Positions 28,875 to 38,218 of a DNA stretch of 64,000 bases are shown here, piece after piece. The stretch's first letter is position 1. Every line of letters starts with the position of its first letter. Source of the stretch: Bacillus aquiflavi (GTDB lineage: Bacteria > Bacillota > Bacilli > Bacillales > Cytobacillaceae); the NCBI RefSeq assembly GCF_019915265.1, contig NZ_CP082780.1:1488001-1552000 (forward strand), written 5' to 3'. Made by a program: the position numbers and the translations under genes. The notes below the pieces were generated by a model, which saw only the letters and a list, made by a program, of their open reading frames with translations, made no database searches and was not told where the DNA came from.

Positions 28875-30439
28875 TGCAAACGATTCTTGATCCAAAGTAT
28901 TTATTTACATTTTTATTATTAGGCACGATTGTATTTATTACGTACTTAACAAAAAGAAATAAAGATGCCAGTGACTTTTTTGTTGGCGGTCGATCGTTCG
29001 GTTGGTTTACGAATGGATCAGCGATCGCTGGAGATTATTTAAGTGCAGCCACCTTCCTCGGACTAGCTGGTTTAACATTTGCCATTGGTTATGATGGTGC
29101 GTTTTATGTATTTAGTTTTTCAATAGGATTAACGCTGCTTGCCATTTTCGTCGCAGGTCCTTTAAGACGTTTCGGTGCTTTTACGGTCGCTGATTTTGTT
29201 GCATATCGATTCCATAGTAAAAATGCCCGGCTAGCAGCAGTGATTGTCGTTTTAGCAATTTCAGGTTTTTATGCTGCCCCGCAATTACTCGGTGCTGCGC
29301 AAATTTTAAATATGTTTTTTGGAACCTCATATGAGTTTGGAATTATTTTTACTTGTATTGTTATGGTTTTTTATGTCGGGGTTGGCGGTATGAAGGGAAC
29401 AACGTTGAATCAAGCGTTAGAACTTTGGATTCGTTTTGGTGCTTTTATCATTATGGTAGCGGCGGCAATATACGGTGGGTTTCATTATGAAAAAATTTTG
29501 GCTGCTATTACTGATTTTAGCGGCATCGTTAGCAATACAGCACAATTTACAGCTGATGGAAAAGATATTGCGTTTGACGGGGAAGCATGGGGAAAAGCCG
29601 GATCTTTTAACCCGACGTTTTGGCATTCAGCTTCGATGTTAATCGGGCTTTCTTTAGGAACAATTGGCTTACCCCATATTTTATTACGCTTTTATACAAA
29701 TCCTGATGCAAAATCCGCTCGTAGATCTGCGATTATGGCCATTGGAATTGCAAGTTTATTTTTCTGTTTTGCTATTTATCTCGGTGTTGTTGGACGAGCA
29801 ATCTTTTTAGAAGGGACAGCGAGTCCGGAAATCATGAAAGAATTAATAACGGGCGGAGATAATATGGTTGTTCCATCAACTGCGGCAGCATTGGGAGGAA
29901 AATGGCTGCTAGGGCTTGTTATAGCTGGAGCTTTTGCAGCAATTTTTTCAAACTTATCAGGTTTATTTATCGCAAGTTCTGGGGCATTAGCTCATGATTT
30001 ATACGCTTCGTTTTTTAAGAAAAATATTACACAAAAACAACGAGTCATTTCAGGAAAAATTGCAATTGTTATCCTCGGGATTGTTTATGGAATTTTAGGA
30101 TTGCTTGTTAAAGGTGCGTCAATAGGACATCTCGTAGCTCTTGCATTTACAGTAGGTGCAAGTACATTTGCTCCCATTTTCATTTTTGGCATTTGGTGGC
30201 GCGGAATGACTGAAAAAGGTGCAATTGCTGGTCTTTTTACAGGATTGTTTGTTTCAATGTACTTGATTTTCTTTTCATCAACTCTTCCGGAATTTTTACA
30301 ATTTAGAGTTCCGGGAATTGTGTCTGTTCCTGTCGGATTTTTAACAGTATATATCGTTTCGAAATTAGATGGCAAGGTGCCGGCGGATGTCAACGACTTC
30401 ATGCGTAAAGTTCATTCAAAAGATGGGGAAGCTGCGTAA
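28871..30439 (+). CDS. Sodium:solute symporter, acetate/monocarboxylate type (second copy)
   Basis: 522 residues, about thirteen helices of the SSS family, with AIAGDYLSAATFLGLAGLTFAIG near the N-terminus and SSGALAHDLYASFF in the second half. It keeps the ActP/MctC-type signature but differs clearly from the protein at 6.3-7.8 kb in loops and length, so the two are not a recent duplication. Likely Na+ or H+ coupled uptake of a short carboxylic acid. It is co-transcribed with the DUF485-like gene. Confidence 0.88.
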   Translation: MMQTILDPKYLFTFLLLGTIVFITYLTKRNKDASDFFVGGRSFGWFTNGSAIAGDYLSAATFLGLAGLTFAIGYDGAFYVFSFSIGLTLLAIFVAGPLRRFGAFTVADFVAYRFHSKNARLAAVIVVLAISGFYAAPQLLGAAQILNMFFGTSYEFGIIFTCIVMVFYVGVGGMKGTTLNQALELWIRFGAFIIMVAAAIYGGFHYEKILAAITDFSGIVSNTAQFTADGKDIAFDGEAWGKAGSFNPTFWHSASMLIGLSLGTIGLPHILLRFYTNPDAKSARRSAIMAIGIASLFFCFAIYLGVVGRAIFLEGTASPEIMKELITGGDNMVVPSTAAALGGKWLLGLVIAGAFAAIFSNLSGLFIASSGALAHDLYASFFKKNITQKQRVISGKIAIVILGIVYGILGLLVKGASIGHLVALAFTVGASTFAPIFIFGIWWRGMTEKGAIAGLFTGLFVSMYLIFFSSTLPEFLQFRVPGIVSVPVGFLTVYIVSKLDGKVPADVNDFMRKVHSKDGEAA

Positions 30440-30475
30440 GCTTTTTTTAAAGTAGCCCGACATAGTTAGTTATGG

Positions 30476-30517
30476 ACTGCACTTAATTGTTAGGGACAAC
30501 TAATAATTAAGTGCAGT
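30476..30517. terminator. Long-stem bidirectional terminator
   Basis: ACTGCACTTAATT (30476-30488) pairs perfectly with AATTAAGTGCAGT (30505-30517). It lies between the convergent symporter and sulfide oxidation genes. T-runs beyond the stem are weak. Confidence 0.7.
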
Positions 30518-30538
30518 TCATTGTAAAGGGATTTTTAT

Positions 30539-31966
30539 TTAACATTTAGTAGAAGCATGTTGTTTTTCCCAATTATTATATCCGCCACGATAATGAATGA
30601 CATTACTTACCCCATGTGCCTGGAGAATACTTGTTGCAATTGCAGCTCTTCCACCTGCTTGACATGTTGTCACGACTGGTTTATCAGTTGGGATCTCATG
30701 AACGCGATCTCGTAAAGTTCCTAGCATGATATGGCGGGATCCAGGTATTGCTCCTTGCTTGTATTCACTTTCATTCCGAACATCGATAACATACACTTCG
30801 TCTTTTTTCATTTTATTTTTTAATTCTTCTGAGGAAATTTGTTCGTATTTTTGCAGTTCTAACCCATCTTGCTCAAGACGTTCTAGTATGTCACTATGCA
30901 TATATCCTTTTAGTGTATCAATCCCAATCGAATGAAGATCATGGATGACACCGTTAATTTCAGTTTCATCTGCAATCACATAAAATGGCTGATTGTAATC
31001 GAGGAACCATCCAGCCCAATTAGTAAAGGACAACGTGTATGGAATATTAATCGTACCTGGAATATGTCCTCTAGAAAATTCATGAAAAGAGCGGACATCA
31101 ATAATTGGTACGTTGTCATTTATCCAATTTTCAATTGTCTTTTTTGAAGGTGAATAGCGTTTAATTGCAGAAAGTTCACTTAAAAGTGCGGGACCCTCTT
31201 TATTCACTCGTTTCATTTCAGCAAAATATTCTGGTGGTTCAGGTTGATCTGAAAGGAGCTCTTTAACAAATTCTGCTTCGTTATTATAATTAAAAGCCCA
31301 ATTAGCCCGTTTTTCATACCCGACTGTAGTTGATGGAACAGCGCAAAGTGCCTTTCCGCATGCACTTCCTGCACCATGAGCAGGCCAAACTTGAACAAAA
31401 TCAGGTAGTTTTAAAAAACGTTGTAATGAATGAAACATTTGTTTTGCACCTTTATCGGCTGTATTTTGTATACCTGCTGCTTTTTCCAATAAATCTGGAC
31501 GTCCAATATCCCCTACGAAGACGAAATCACCTGTAAAAATACCAATTGGTTGTGTTGCCCCTCCATCAGTGACGATAAATGAAATATGCTCTGGTGTATG
31601 TCCAGGTGTGTGTATGACTTCAAATGTAATTCCACCAATTTTGAATGTATCTCCATCTTTTACTAACACATGATTTAGCTTATGAAGAAATTGGTATTTC
31701 CAATCTTGATCTCCTTCATCGGAAAGATAGGCCGTAGCCCCCGTTCTTACTGCTAATTCACATGTTCCAGAAACAAAATCAGCGTGAATATGTGTTTCAG
31801 CAGCTGCAATAATATTCATTCCTTGCTGCTCAGCAGCAGTTAAGTATTGCTCAATATTTCTAGCAGGATCAATGATGATTGCTTCCCCTGTTGCTTCACA
31901 GCCTACGAGATAAGAGGCTTGCGCAAGTCTTTCATCATAAAAATAACGTAATAACAATTCAAACAC
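30539..31966 (-). CDS. MBL-fold/rhodanese fusion, persulfide dioxygenase-like
   Basis: 475 residues: metallo-beta-lactamase domain (1-260), a first rhodanese domain (about 275-365) and a second (about 375-472). The metal site shows THIHADF (Phe replaces the last His of HxHxDH, which ETHE1-type iron enzymes do not need), TPGHTPEH and GDIGRPDLL. The second rhodanese keeps its active cysteine in TTCQAGGRAA; the first has no Cys at that place (FYVIADETE). CstB-like fusions oxidise low-molecular-weight persulfide to thiosulfate or sulfite. It ends the minus-strand SQR locus. Confidence 0.88.
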   Translation of the reverse strand: MFELLLRYFYDERLAQASYLVGCEATGEAIIIDPARNIEQYLTAAEQQGMNIIAAAETHIHADFVSGTCELAVRTGATAYLSDEGDQDWKYQFLHKLNHVLVKDGDTFKIGGITFEVIHTPGHTPEHISFIVTDGGATQPIGIFTGDFVFVGDIGRPDLLEKAAGIQNTADKGAKQMFHSLQRFLKLPDFVQVWPAHGAGSACGKALCAVPSTTVGYEKRANWAFNYNNEAEFVKELLSDQPEPPEYFAEMKRVNKEGPALLSELSAIKRYSPSKKTIENWINDNVPIIDVRSFHEFSRGHIPGTINIPYTLSFTNWAGWFLDYNQPFYVIADETEINGVIHDLHSIGIDTLKGYMHSDILERLEQDGLELQKYEQISSEELKNKMKKDEVYVIDVRNESEYKQGAIPGSRHIMLGTLRDRVHEIPTDKPVVTTCQAGGRAAIATSILQAHGVSNVIHYRGGYNNWEKQHASTKC

Positions 31967-32039
31967 CTTCCCTTATATTTTTCCTCTACTTCAAAATGAT
32001 AACAGATTTAACTAGCATAAGCATAAATAGAGCTTTAAT

Positions 32040-33230
32040 TTATCCGCGACCTTTTAGCATGCTTTGCCAGTAAAACCTTGGAAGGATCTCTTTTTTTAAA
32101 AAATACATGCTGTATCTTTCTTTAGCTTGATTAAAAGGAAATGTTTCTACTGGGTGCTTTTCATAATCAAATTCCGCCAAAACTAACTTTCCTTTTCCAG
32201 TAACAATTGGACAAGAGCTATAACCATTGTACCGTTCTTTAAGTGATTCCCCATGCATAACTGCAAGTAAATTCTTAACGACTACAGGAGCTTGTTTTCT
32301 TACTGCTGCGCCAGTTTTAGACGTTGGCAGATTTGCGGCATCACCTAATCCAAAAATAAATGGGTATTGTTTATGTTGGAGTGTATAAGGATCAACATCA
32401 ACCCAGCCATCCTGATCTGACAGTTTGCTTTCTTTTATAAATTGCGGTGGCCCCATTGGAGGAGTAACGTGAATCATTTCATAATTAATTGTTTTTGTCT
32501 CTCCTGTATCTAAGTTTTCGAAAATCGCTTCTTTCGTTTCGGGGCGAATTTCAATTAAGTGCGTTCTAAAGCTCGTCTTTATATTTCTTTCAGTAACAAC
32601 TTTTTCTAAAGCTATTCTATATTTTTCGACATCAAAAATGGCCGGATTTGCAGAAAAAAACATCACTTCGGACTTTTCTCGAATCCCTTTTTTACGGAAA
32701 AACTCTTCTGCCAAATACATAATTTTTTGTGGTGCTCCTCCGCATTTAATTGGTGTATTTGGATGAGTGAAAACTGCATTTCCTCCTTTAAAATCTCGTA
32801 TTGACTCCCAAGTATCATCAACATAATCATAAGAATAATTGCTTACTACACCATTTTTACCAATCGCTTCTTTCAGCCCTTTAACTTGATCCCATAAGAG
32901 TTGAATGCCGGGGGCAACAACTAAATAGTTGAAATATATTTCAGTCTTGTTTTTAGTCACTAATTTTTTTTCTTCAAGGTTAAATGAAGTGACTTCCTCT
33001 TGAAGAAAATGAACACCTTTTGGAATGACATCTCTTTCCTTACGAACAGAATCCTCTTTTTGAACAATACCTGCCCCGACTAAAGTCCAAAATGGTTGAT
33101 AATAATGCGATTCAGCGGGATCGATAATCACGATGTCAGCTCGAGACATTTTTTTTGCTAATTGAGCAGCTACGGTAATTCCAGCTGTACCTCCGCCGAC
33201 AATTGCAACTTCGTATTGTTGGTTTGTCAT
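32040..33230 (-). CDS. sqr: Sulfide:quinone oxidoreductase (FAD)
   Basis: 396 residues. The FAD motif is VAIVGGGTAGITVAAQL; SQR-type cysteines are in IKCGGAPQKI and SSCPIVTG, and GLGDAANLPTSKTGAAVRKQAP binds the quinone-side flavin. It oxidises sulfide at the membrane, passing electrons to menaquinone and sulfur to a thiol acceptor to make persulfide. It lies between two MBL/rhodanese genes, with 73 and 19 base gaps, so one operon is likely. The size fits type II (mitochondrial-like) SQR. Confidence 0.9.
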   Translation of the reverse strand: MTNQQYEVAIVGGGTAGITVAAQLAKKMSRADIVIIDPAESHYYQPFWTLVGAGIVQKEDSVRKERDVIPKGVHFLQEEVTSFNLEEKKLVTKNKTEIYFNYLVVAPGIQLLWDQVKGLKEAIGKNGVVSNYSYDYVDDTWESIRDFKGGNAVFTHPNTPIKCGGAPQKIMYLAEEFFRKKGIREKSEVMFFSANPAIFDVEKYRIALEKVVTERNIKTSFRTHLIEIRPETKEAIFENLDTGETKTINYEMIHVTPPMGPPQFIKESKLSDQDGWVDVDPYTLQHKQYPFIFGLGDAANLPTSKTGAAVRKQAPVVVKNLLAVMHGESLKERYNGYSSCPIVTGKGKLVLAEFDYEKHPVETFPFNQAKERYSMYFLKKEILPRFYWQSMLKGRG

Positions 33231-33249
33231 TTATTTCACCTTCTTTTTC

Positions 33250-34401
33250 TTATTCTGCAGTATGATGGACAGCACACCGATTTGGACCAATTTCTAGCGC
33301 AGTTGCTGTTTCATCATCGACATTTTGTTCCCCTTTATTAATCGCTACAATATCTTCGAAGTTTGGAGGCTTCGTAGTATTAGCTGAACTTGCAACCATT
33401 TCAGTAAATTCTTCCTTATTAGTCGTTTGCATTTGTCGATTGCTTTTTCGAATTTCACCTAAAGTAGCAGCGACAATGCCCTGTTCATTTATTTCTTGAA
33501 TATCAGCAAAATGAGCAGGCAATACTAAAACGTCATCAGCAAGGTCGGCAATTTTATTGAAAATTGTGTCGTAAAGGTCCATTGCCCATTCACGGGCTTT
33601 TCCACCTAAATCAGGACGGCCTAATCCACCAACGAAAATAGTATCACCAGATAGAAGGAATTGGTTATTAACGAGAAAGGAAACGCTTCCTGGTGTATGA
33701 CCAGGTGTCTTTATTGCTAATACTTCTACATGCACGTCGCCAAATTTGATTACATCATGTTTTTCAAGAGGTTCAAATGAAATTTTTGCCCCTTCACTTG
33801 AATTTAAATAATAAGTAGCTCCAGTTATTTTTGCGATCTCTGCCCCGCCAGAAATATGGTCAGCATGAAGATGCGAGTCAAGAATATGTTCAATTGTTGC
33901 ATTTTCCTTCTTCGCTAACTCTAAATAAATATCAATATGACGATTTGGATCAATGAGGGCAGCTTTTCCATTAGAAATAATTAAATAAGAAAGGCAACCT
34001 TTTGAAAGACGATTAATTTGAACTAATTTCATCTGTTCACTAATATTAACCGTGGTTGGATAATAAAATTGACTCCACGCAAGCATTCCATTTATTAAAT
34101 GCGAAACTTTAAATCCTTTTTTTGAAAGGACATCAGCAACATACTCAGAACTTCCTCCTTTTGCACAAACAACGACAATTTCAGTATCTTTTGAAAGATC
34201 CTTAAAATTTTCAACATTGTCCTCGTCCTCAATAATATTAAAATATGGGACATTCACCATTTTTATTTCTTTATACTCGATTTTCCAATCGTTAAAATCA
34301 TCTTTATTTCGTACATCAAAAATAATGATGTTTTCACCTGTTTTCATTTTTTTATAAAGTTGTTCGGCTGTTAATCCAGGGATATTTGTCACGAATATCA
34401 C
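33250..34401 (-). CDS. Rhodanese-MBL fusion, persulfide dioxygenase-like
   Basis: 383 residues with the domains in reverse order to the other fusion: rhodanese first (about 8-110, cysteine in VVVCAKGGSSEY) and metallo-beta-lactamase second (about 120-340, SHLHADHISGG, TPGHTPGSVSF, GGLGRPDLGG). The linked C-terminus ends with CAVHHTAE. It is first in the operon ahead of SQR. The likely role is sulfur transfer to, and oxidation of, persulfides. No CsoR/CstR-type repressor gene is nearby. Confidence 0.86.
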   Translation of the reverse strand: MIFVTNIPGLTAEQLYKKMKTGENIIIFDVRNKDDFNDWKIEYKEIKMVNVPYFNIIEDEDNVENFKDLSKDTEIVVVCAKGGSSEYVADVLSKKGFKVSHLINGMLAWSQFYYPTTVNISEQMKLVQINRLSKGCLSYLIISNGKAALIDPNRHIDIYLELAKKENATIEHILDSHLHADHISGGAEIAKITGATYYLNSSEGAKISFEPLEKHDVIKFGDVHVEVLAIKTPGHTPGSVSFLVNNQFLLSGDTIFVGGLGRPDLGGKAREWAMDLYDTIFNKIADLADDVLVLPAHFADIQEINEQGIVAATLGEIRKSNRQMQTTNKEEFTEMVASSANTTKPPNFEDIVAINKGEQNVDDETATALEIGPNRCAVHHTAE

Positions 34402-34773
34402 TCCATTTCATAATAAAATAATCATTCTTTTGTATTATCTTTCATTTAGTCCTTTTTATGATTGGAAATAAACCAACTAACTTAAAAACATTGTTAAAAT
34501 GAGATATTCTTGTTAAAAAGAAAGAGGAGGAAAATGGAATGCTGGCAAACGAAATTTAAATAGCTTCTTTCTGACGATATGTAAAGCAGAAGCTTAAAAT
34601 TAATATAGCTATAAATAAAAAAGACATCGAATTTGATGTCTTTGCCGATTGTTGATTAAAGGAACCGCTGAACTATATGTTTTATTATGCGCCTAGACTG
34701 AAGTGCCTAATACCTAATATTCATTTTGATTATTAGTTTAAAAATATATCGAATTTGAAGTCGTTGTTTCTTG
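34402..34773. other. Intergenic region with an orphan RBS, mini-ORF and hairpin
   Basis: A very good site AAAGAGGAGG precedes ATG 34534, but the frame encodes only MECWQTKFK (34534-34563). A symmetrical hairpin, AAAGACATC/GATGTCTTT at 34620-34643, follows about 60 bases later. It may be a leader peptide with terminator, or the stump of a lost gene. The sulfide operon promoter lies at the left edge. Confidence 0.4.
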
Positions 34774-35544
34774 TTAGCATTTTATTACTTTACCTTCTAG
34801 TATGATCCCTTCATTTATCCATGCTTCAATCATTTGATTAAAAATATTAGGTTTTGCCATAGGAACTCCATGCCCAACATTAGGTATAATCACTGCCTGA
34901 CAATTCGGATTATTTTTCACTAAGTCAATTGCTGATTTTTTCATAATGTTTTTTTCTTTTTCTCCCACATTAATTAATATATTTCCCTTTGCCTGTTTAA
35001 AATCATTTGGTATTTTAAATGACATATTCTCCTCTAAAATTTTAACAAGGGTTTCTAATTGCATACGACAACTTTCTTGATAATAGGTTGCAAAATAATC
35101 TTGATTAATATAAAGTGTTTTCGCTTGCACTTTTGAAAATGTTTTATTTTTAATTAATGGGAATGCTAGTTTTACAAATGGTCTAATCAATTTTTTTGCA
35201 AATTGGATTGGTCTGACTAACGGACTATTTATCATTGCATAATCAATTAAATCTGATTTTATACTTAACATTTGAATCGTTATTTGAGCACCTAATGAAA
35301 ACCCAATAACAATTACTTTTTTTCCCTTAGCCTTTTCCTCAATTAATTTAATTAATTTTTCTGCACTATTTTTAATAGAAAAGTTTGTATTTATACTCCG
35401 TCCTTGTTCTGGTAAATCTGGAACAACGCAATGATAATGGGTGAAATATTCAATTTTTTTATCCCACATCCAGCTGCTCACTCCTCCACCATGCAAAAAT
35501 AACATGAATGAGGCATTTTCCTTCCCATATTCTTGATAATGCAT
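34774..35544 (-). CDS. Alpha/beta hydrolase
   Basis: 256 residues with the alpha/beta hydrolase fold: oxyanion region FLHGGGVSSWMW, nucleophile elbow VIGFSLGAQ (Ser), and a C-terminal catalytic His in NVGHGVP. No lid or lipid-anchoring features stand out. It has AAAGGGGAATGAGGAA before the ATG. It is monocistronic and divergent from the peroxiredoxin gene. The substrate is unknown (ester, thioester or lactone). Confidence 0.85.
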   Translation of the reverse strand: MHYQEYGKENASFMLFLHGGGVSSWMWDKKIEYFTHYHCVVPDLPEQGRSINTNFSIKNSAEKLIKLIEEKAKGKKVIVIGFSLGAQITIQMLSIKSDLIDYAMINSPLVRPIQFAKKLIRPFVKLAFPLIKNKTFSKVQAKTLYINQDYFATYYQESCRMQLETLVKILEENMSFKIPNDFKQAKGNILINVGEKEKNIMKKSAIDLVKNNPNCQAVIIPNVGHGVPMAKPNIFNQMIEAWINEGIILEGKVIKC

Positions 35545-35824
35545 TTCCTCATTCCCCTTTGTATTTTGATTATAAATTTATCGAAAAAATTTTAGTCTAT
35601 TTTAATGATACGTTCATAAAGAGAGATTTGTTTCATTTAATGCTTTTCTCTTTCTATAAGAATGTCAGAGGTCGAAATAAACACAAATGTGCTCCTTATT
35701 GTTTTTAAACGACCGCTAATAAAGATCACTTTTTTTATTCTCCATTTCTTTTATTGTGAATAAAAAAGTGTTCGAATTGACATTCTAAGTGTGTTAAAAT
35801 TAAACATTTTTTGGAGGGAAGATC

Positions 35825-36514
35825 ATGACCGAAAACAATCTTCAAGGAGACACAGTTATCCAAGATACTGAAGTGATAAGTCATCACTCTTTGCCACTTA
35901 TAGGAGATAAAGCACCGTTATTTGAAGCGACTACAACTCATGGAAAAATCAGACTTGATGACTACAAAGGAAATTGGCTTATTATATTTTCCCATCCCGC
36001 AGATTTCACCCCTGTTTGTACAACTGAATTTATCGGTTTCCAAGAAATTTATCCGCAATTGCGTGAGTTAAATACTGAACTATTAGGTTTAAGTATTGAT
36101 AGTGTTCATTCACATATTGCGTGGGTTCGTAATATTGAAGAAAAATTTCAAACGAAAATTGAATTCCCAGTTATTGCGGTTTTAAATAAAGATGTAGCAA
36201 GAAAATACGGCATGATTATGCCTGAAGGAAATAATACAGAAACTTCAAGGGCCGTCTTTGTGATTGACAGTGAGCAAGTTGTTAGAGCGATTATTTATTA
36301 TCCGTTATCAACCGGAAGAAATATGAGTGAAATTATTAGGCTTGTTAAAGCCCTCCAAACAACTGATCAACATCAAGTTGCAACACCAGCAAATTGGGCT
36401 CCTGGAGATAAAGTTATTGTCCCGCCGCCAGCAACACAGGAGGAGGCAGAAGCAAGAATAACGGATGAAACCATTGAATGTAAAGACTGGTATATTTGCA
36501 AAAAACAATTATAG
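35825..36514 (+). CDS. 1-Cys peroxiredoxin (Prx6-type AhpC/TSA)
   Basis: 229 residues. The peroxidatic cysteine is in HPADFTPVCTTEF, with the Prx6-type LGLSIDSVHSHIAWV and C-terminal arm PANWAPGDKVIVPPPATQEEA. A second cysteine pair (ECKDWYICKKQL) at the very end may act as resolving thiol. It reduces peroxides in the cytoplasm. TTGACA lies at about 35777. A tiny winged-helix gene follows eleven bases later, so the two are co-transcribed. Its nearness to the sulfide locus suggests thiol or sulfane stress. Confidence 0.9.
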   Translation: MTENNLQGDTVIQDTEVISHHSLPLIGDKAPLFEATTTHGKIRLDDYKGNWLIIFSHPADFTPVCTTEFIGFQEIYPQLRELNTELLGLSIDSVHSHIAWVRNIEEKFQTKIEFPVIAVLNKDVARKYGMIMPEGNNTETSRAVFVIDSEQVVRAIIYYPLSTGRNMSEIIRLVKALQTTDQHQVATPANWAPGDKVIVPPPATQEEAEARITDETIECKDWYICKKQL

Positions 36515-36524
36515 GTGAAAGCAA

Positions 36525-36737
36525 ATGGCTTGTATTAATAATCCAGATCATTTGACAATAAGCGCTAAAAAAATTTTGCACGCTATTCAAGACAATTACC
36601 TTTCTGAAGAAGAAATCGGAAAACATACTCAATTACCTTTGTATAAAGTGAGAAGTCATTTACGTGAGTTAAATGAGAAAGGCTTAATAAGTAAGCAAAA
36701 CGACAAATATAAAGTACAGCAACATCTTCATCCATAA
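36525..36737 (+). CDS. Small winged-helix DNA-binding protein
   Basis: 70 residues with a helix-turn-helix: LSEEEIGKHTQLPLYKVRSH then LRELNEKGLISKQNDKYKV, the recognition helix and wing of ArsR/MarR-type domains. It has no effector domain. It shares a transcript with the peroxiredoxin. A CIN motif at residues 3-5 contains its only Cys, which could make it a thiol switch; that is conjecture. Confidence 0.72.
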   Translation: MACINNPDHLTISAKKILHAIQDNYLSEEEIGKHTQLPLYKVRSHLRELNEKGLISKQNDKYKVQQHLHP

Positions 36738-36739
36738 AA

Positions 36740-36785
36740 GAGATTGACTCAAAATGTTGTTAAAAGTGACTTTTTGAGTCATCTC
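36740..36785 (+). terminator. Terminator-like hairpin after the peroxiredoxin operon
   Basis: TGACTCAAAA pairs with TTTTGAGTCA, with GAGAT/ATCTC extending the stem. The T tract is within the stem. Sequence from here to 37012 holds no other clear element. Confidence 0.65.
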
Positions 36786-37012
36786 AGACTATTGATAAAT
36801 CGCACGCATTCTTGTATGATTTGTGTTTCGTTATCAGTCCATAGACATCGGTTTATTCACTCTCGCCCTATGATTTGACTTTATCCAAAAGTTAAGATGT
36901 ATTTCTTCCACTCTATGTATCCATTACCATTTAAATAATAGATGTTTTTTGTTAAAGAAAAATAATTAAAATTTTAATTGAAAAGTCTTTAGATGATGTT
37001 ATTCGTAATTTA

Positions 37013-37390
37013 ATGGAGGAAATGTTTAACATTCAAAAAAAATCAAGAGAATTTATAGAATTACTTACTCGTCACGAAAACATTTCGGAAAATTTAGTGC
37101 TCTTATTATTAAGACTTAAATTATACAAACAGATGAAAATTACTGAGATTTCTGAAGAATTCATGTTAACACCTGGTGCATTAACGAATATGTGCGATAA
37201 ACTTGAAGACTTAAATTATGTAGAAAGAATAAGGATTAAAGATGATAGAAGAGTTGTAAGAGTCTCACTTACAAGAAAAGGAGAAGAAAAGGTGGACGCG
37301 ATATTTTCAAGATATTCAAAGGAAAAGTTAGAGAGAATATTAAGCGTTTTAGGAGAAATGAGTAAATTATTCGAGAAAATGGAATACTAG
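37013..37390 (+). CDS. MarR-family transcriptional regulator
   Basis: About 125 residues: winged helix with LTPGALTNMCDKLEDLNYVERIRIKDDRRVVRVSLTRKGEE, the classical MarR recognition helix and wing. The ATG at 37013 has no ribosome binding site; the frame stays open upstream and reads IEKSLDDVIRNL, which looks like real MarR N-terminus, so the start may lie at a rare codon (ATT 36977) or be displaced by an upstream frameshift. The DUF4097-like gene begins two bases after its stop, suggesting co-transcription and local control. Confidence 0.8.
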   Translation: MEEMFNIQKKSREFIELLTRHENISENLVLLLLRLKLYKQMKITEISEEFMLTPGALTNMCDKLEDLNYVERIRIKDDRRVVRVSLTRKGEEKVDAIFSRYSKEKLERILSVLGEMSKLFEKMEY

Positions 37391-37392
37391 TA

Positions 37393-38218
37393 ATGTCTAT
37401 AAAGAATAGAAAACTAATTATGATTGGGGTTATAACTTTGATGATGATTGTAATTTTTGCTATTTTTAAGGAGAATAAAAAAACTTTGAGTATAGGAACG
37501 ATCTAAAAGAAGTAGAAAAGATGATTGTAGATTGTGACGTTGCTAATATTCTTTTTGTTAATAATGATTCAAGTATGTACGTTGAATATGTAGGTGAGAA
37601 ATCAATTTTAGGAACTCCTAAAATTGATATAGTTTATAACAAAGATCAAGCAATAATTAAGGTAAATGCGATTCAGAAAAAGTGGATAAATATTTTCCCC
37701 GGTGCAAGAAAAAGATATTGCTAGTGAATATTCCACCAAAATTATTAAAACAAGTCCAAATCAATACTAAAAATGGAAATATTGACGTGAAAAATTTAAA
37801 TGAAATAAATCGATTATTTCTAAGTTCAAATGTCGGTAATATTAATGTAGATTCTTTTATGGGGGAATTTGTAAATATAGATGCAAAAAATGGTGCTATA
37901 AACTTAGGAACTGTTGATGGAGAAGTCAAAATAAAGAATCGAACTGGTAACTTAAATAGCTTAACTTTTGTTGACATTAAGGGTAAGAATAGTATTAAAT
38001 TATCAAACGGCAATGTAAAGATAACACTGCCAAATGAATTAAAATTTAATGATATAGGATATCATATTTCAACGAATAATGGTAAGATCATTTTAAAAAA
38101 TGAATTATTAAACAAACAAATAACAAAACGAGGTGTAGGACAGAGGATCATCAATCGTTCTAAAGGAAATAAGGAATTAAATCTATCTGTTTCAGTAGGA
38201 AGTATAGATATTAATTAG
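37393..38218 (+). pseudogene. DUF4097-type membrane-anchored protein, two frameshifts
   Basis: Three frames must be joined. A start at 37393 encodes a membrane anchor (KLIMIGVITLMMIVIFAIF). Adding one A to the A7 run (37477-37483) leads into LKEVEKMIVDCDVANILFVN. Adding one A to the A5 run (37709-37713) leads into KILLVNIPPKLLKQVQI and the repeated beta-strand pattern TKNGNIDVKNL, NVGNINVDSF, SNGNVKITLP of the DUF4097 putative adhesin beta-helix. The product of about 275 residues would sit outside the membrane. Both breaks are single missing A residues in homopolymers, so sequencing error is likely. Confidence 0.8.

Noticed and set aside
37657-38013. Minus-strand frame of 118 residues across the DUF4097 gene
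   Set aside because: It is the reverse of the repeated beta-strand coding sequence and has no ribosome binding site.
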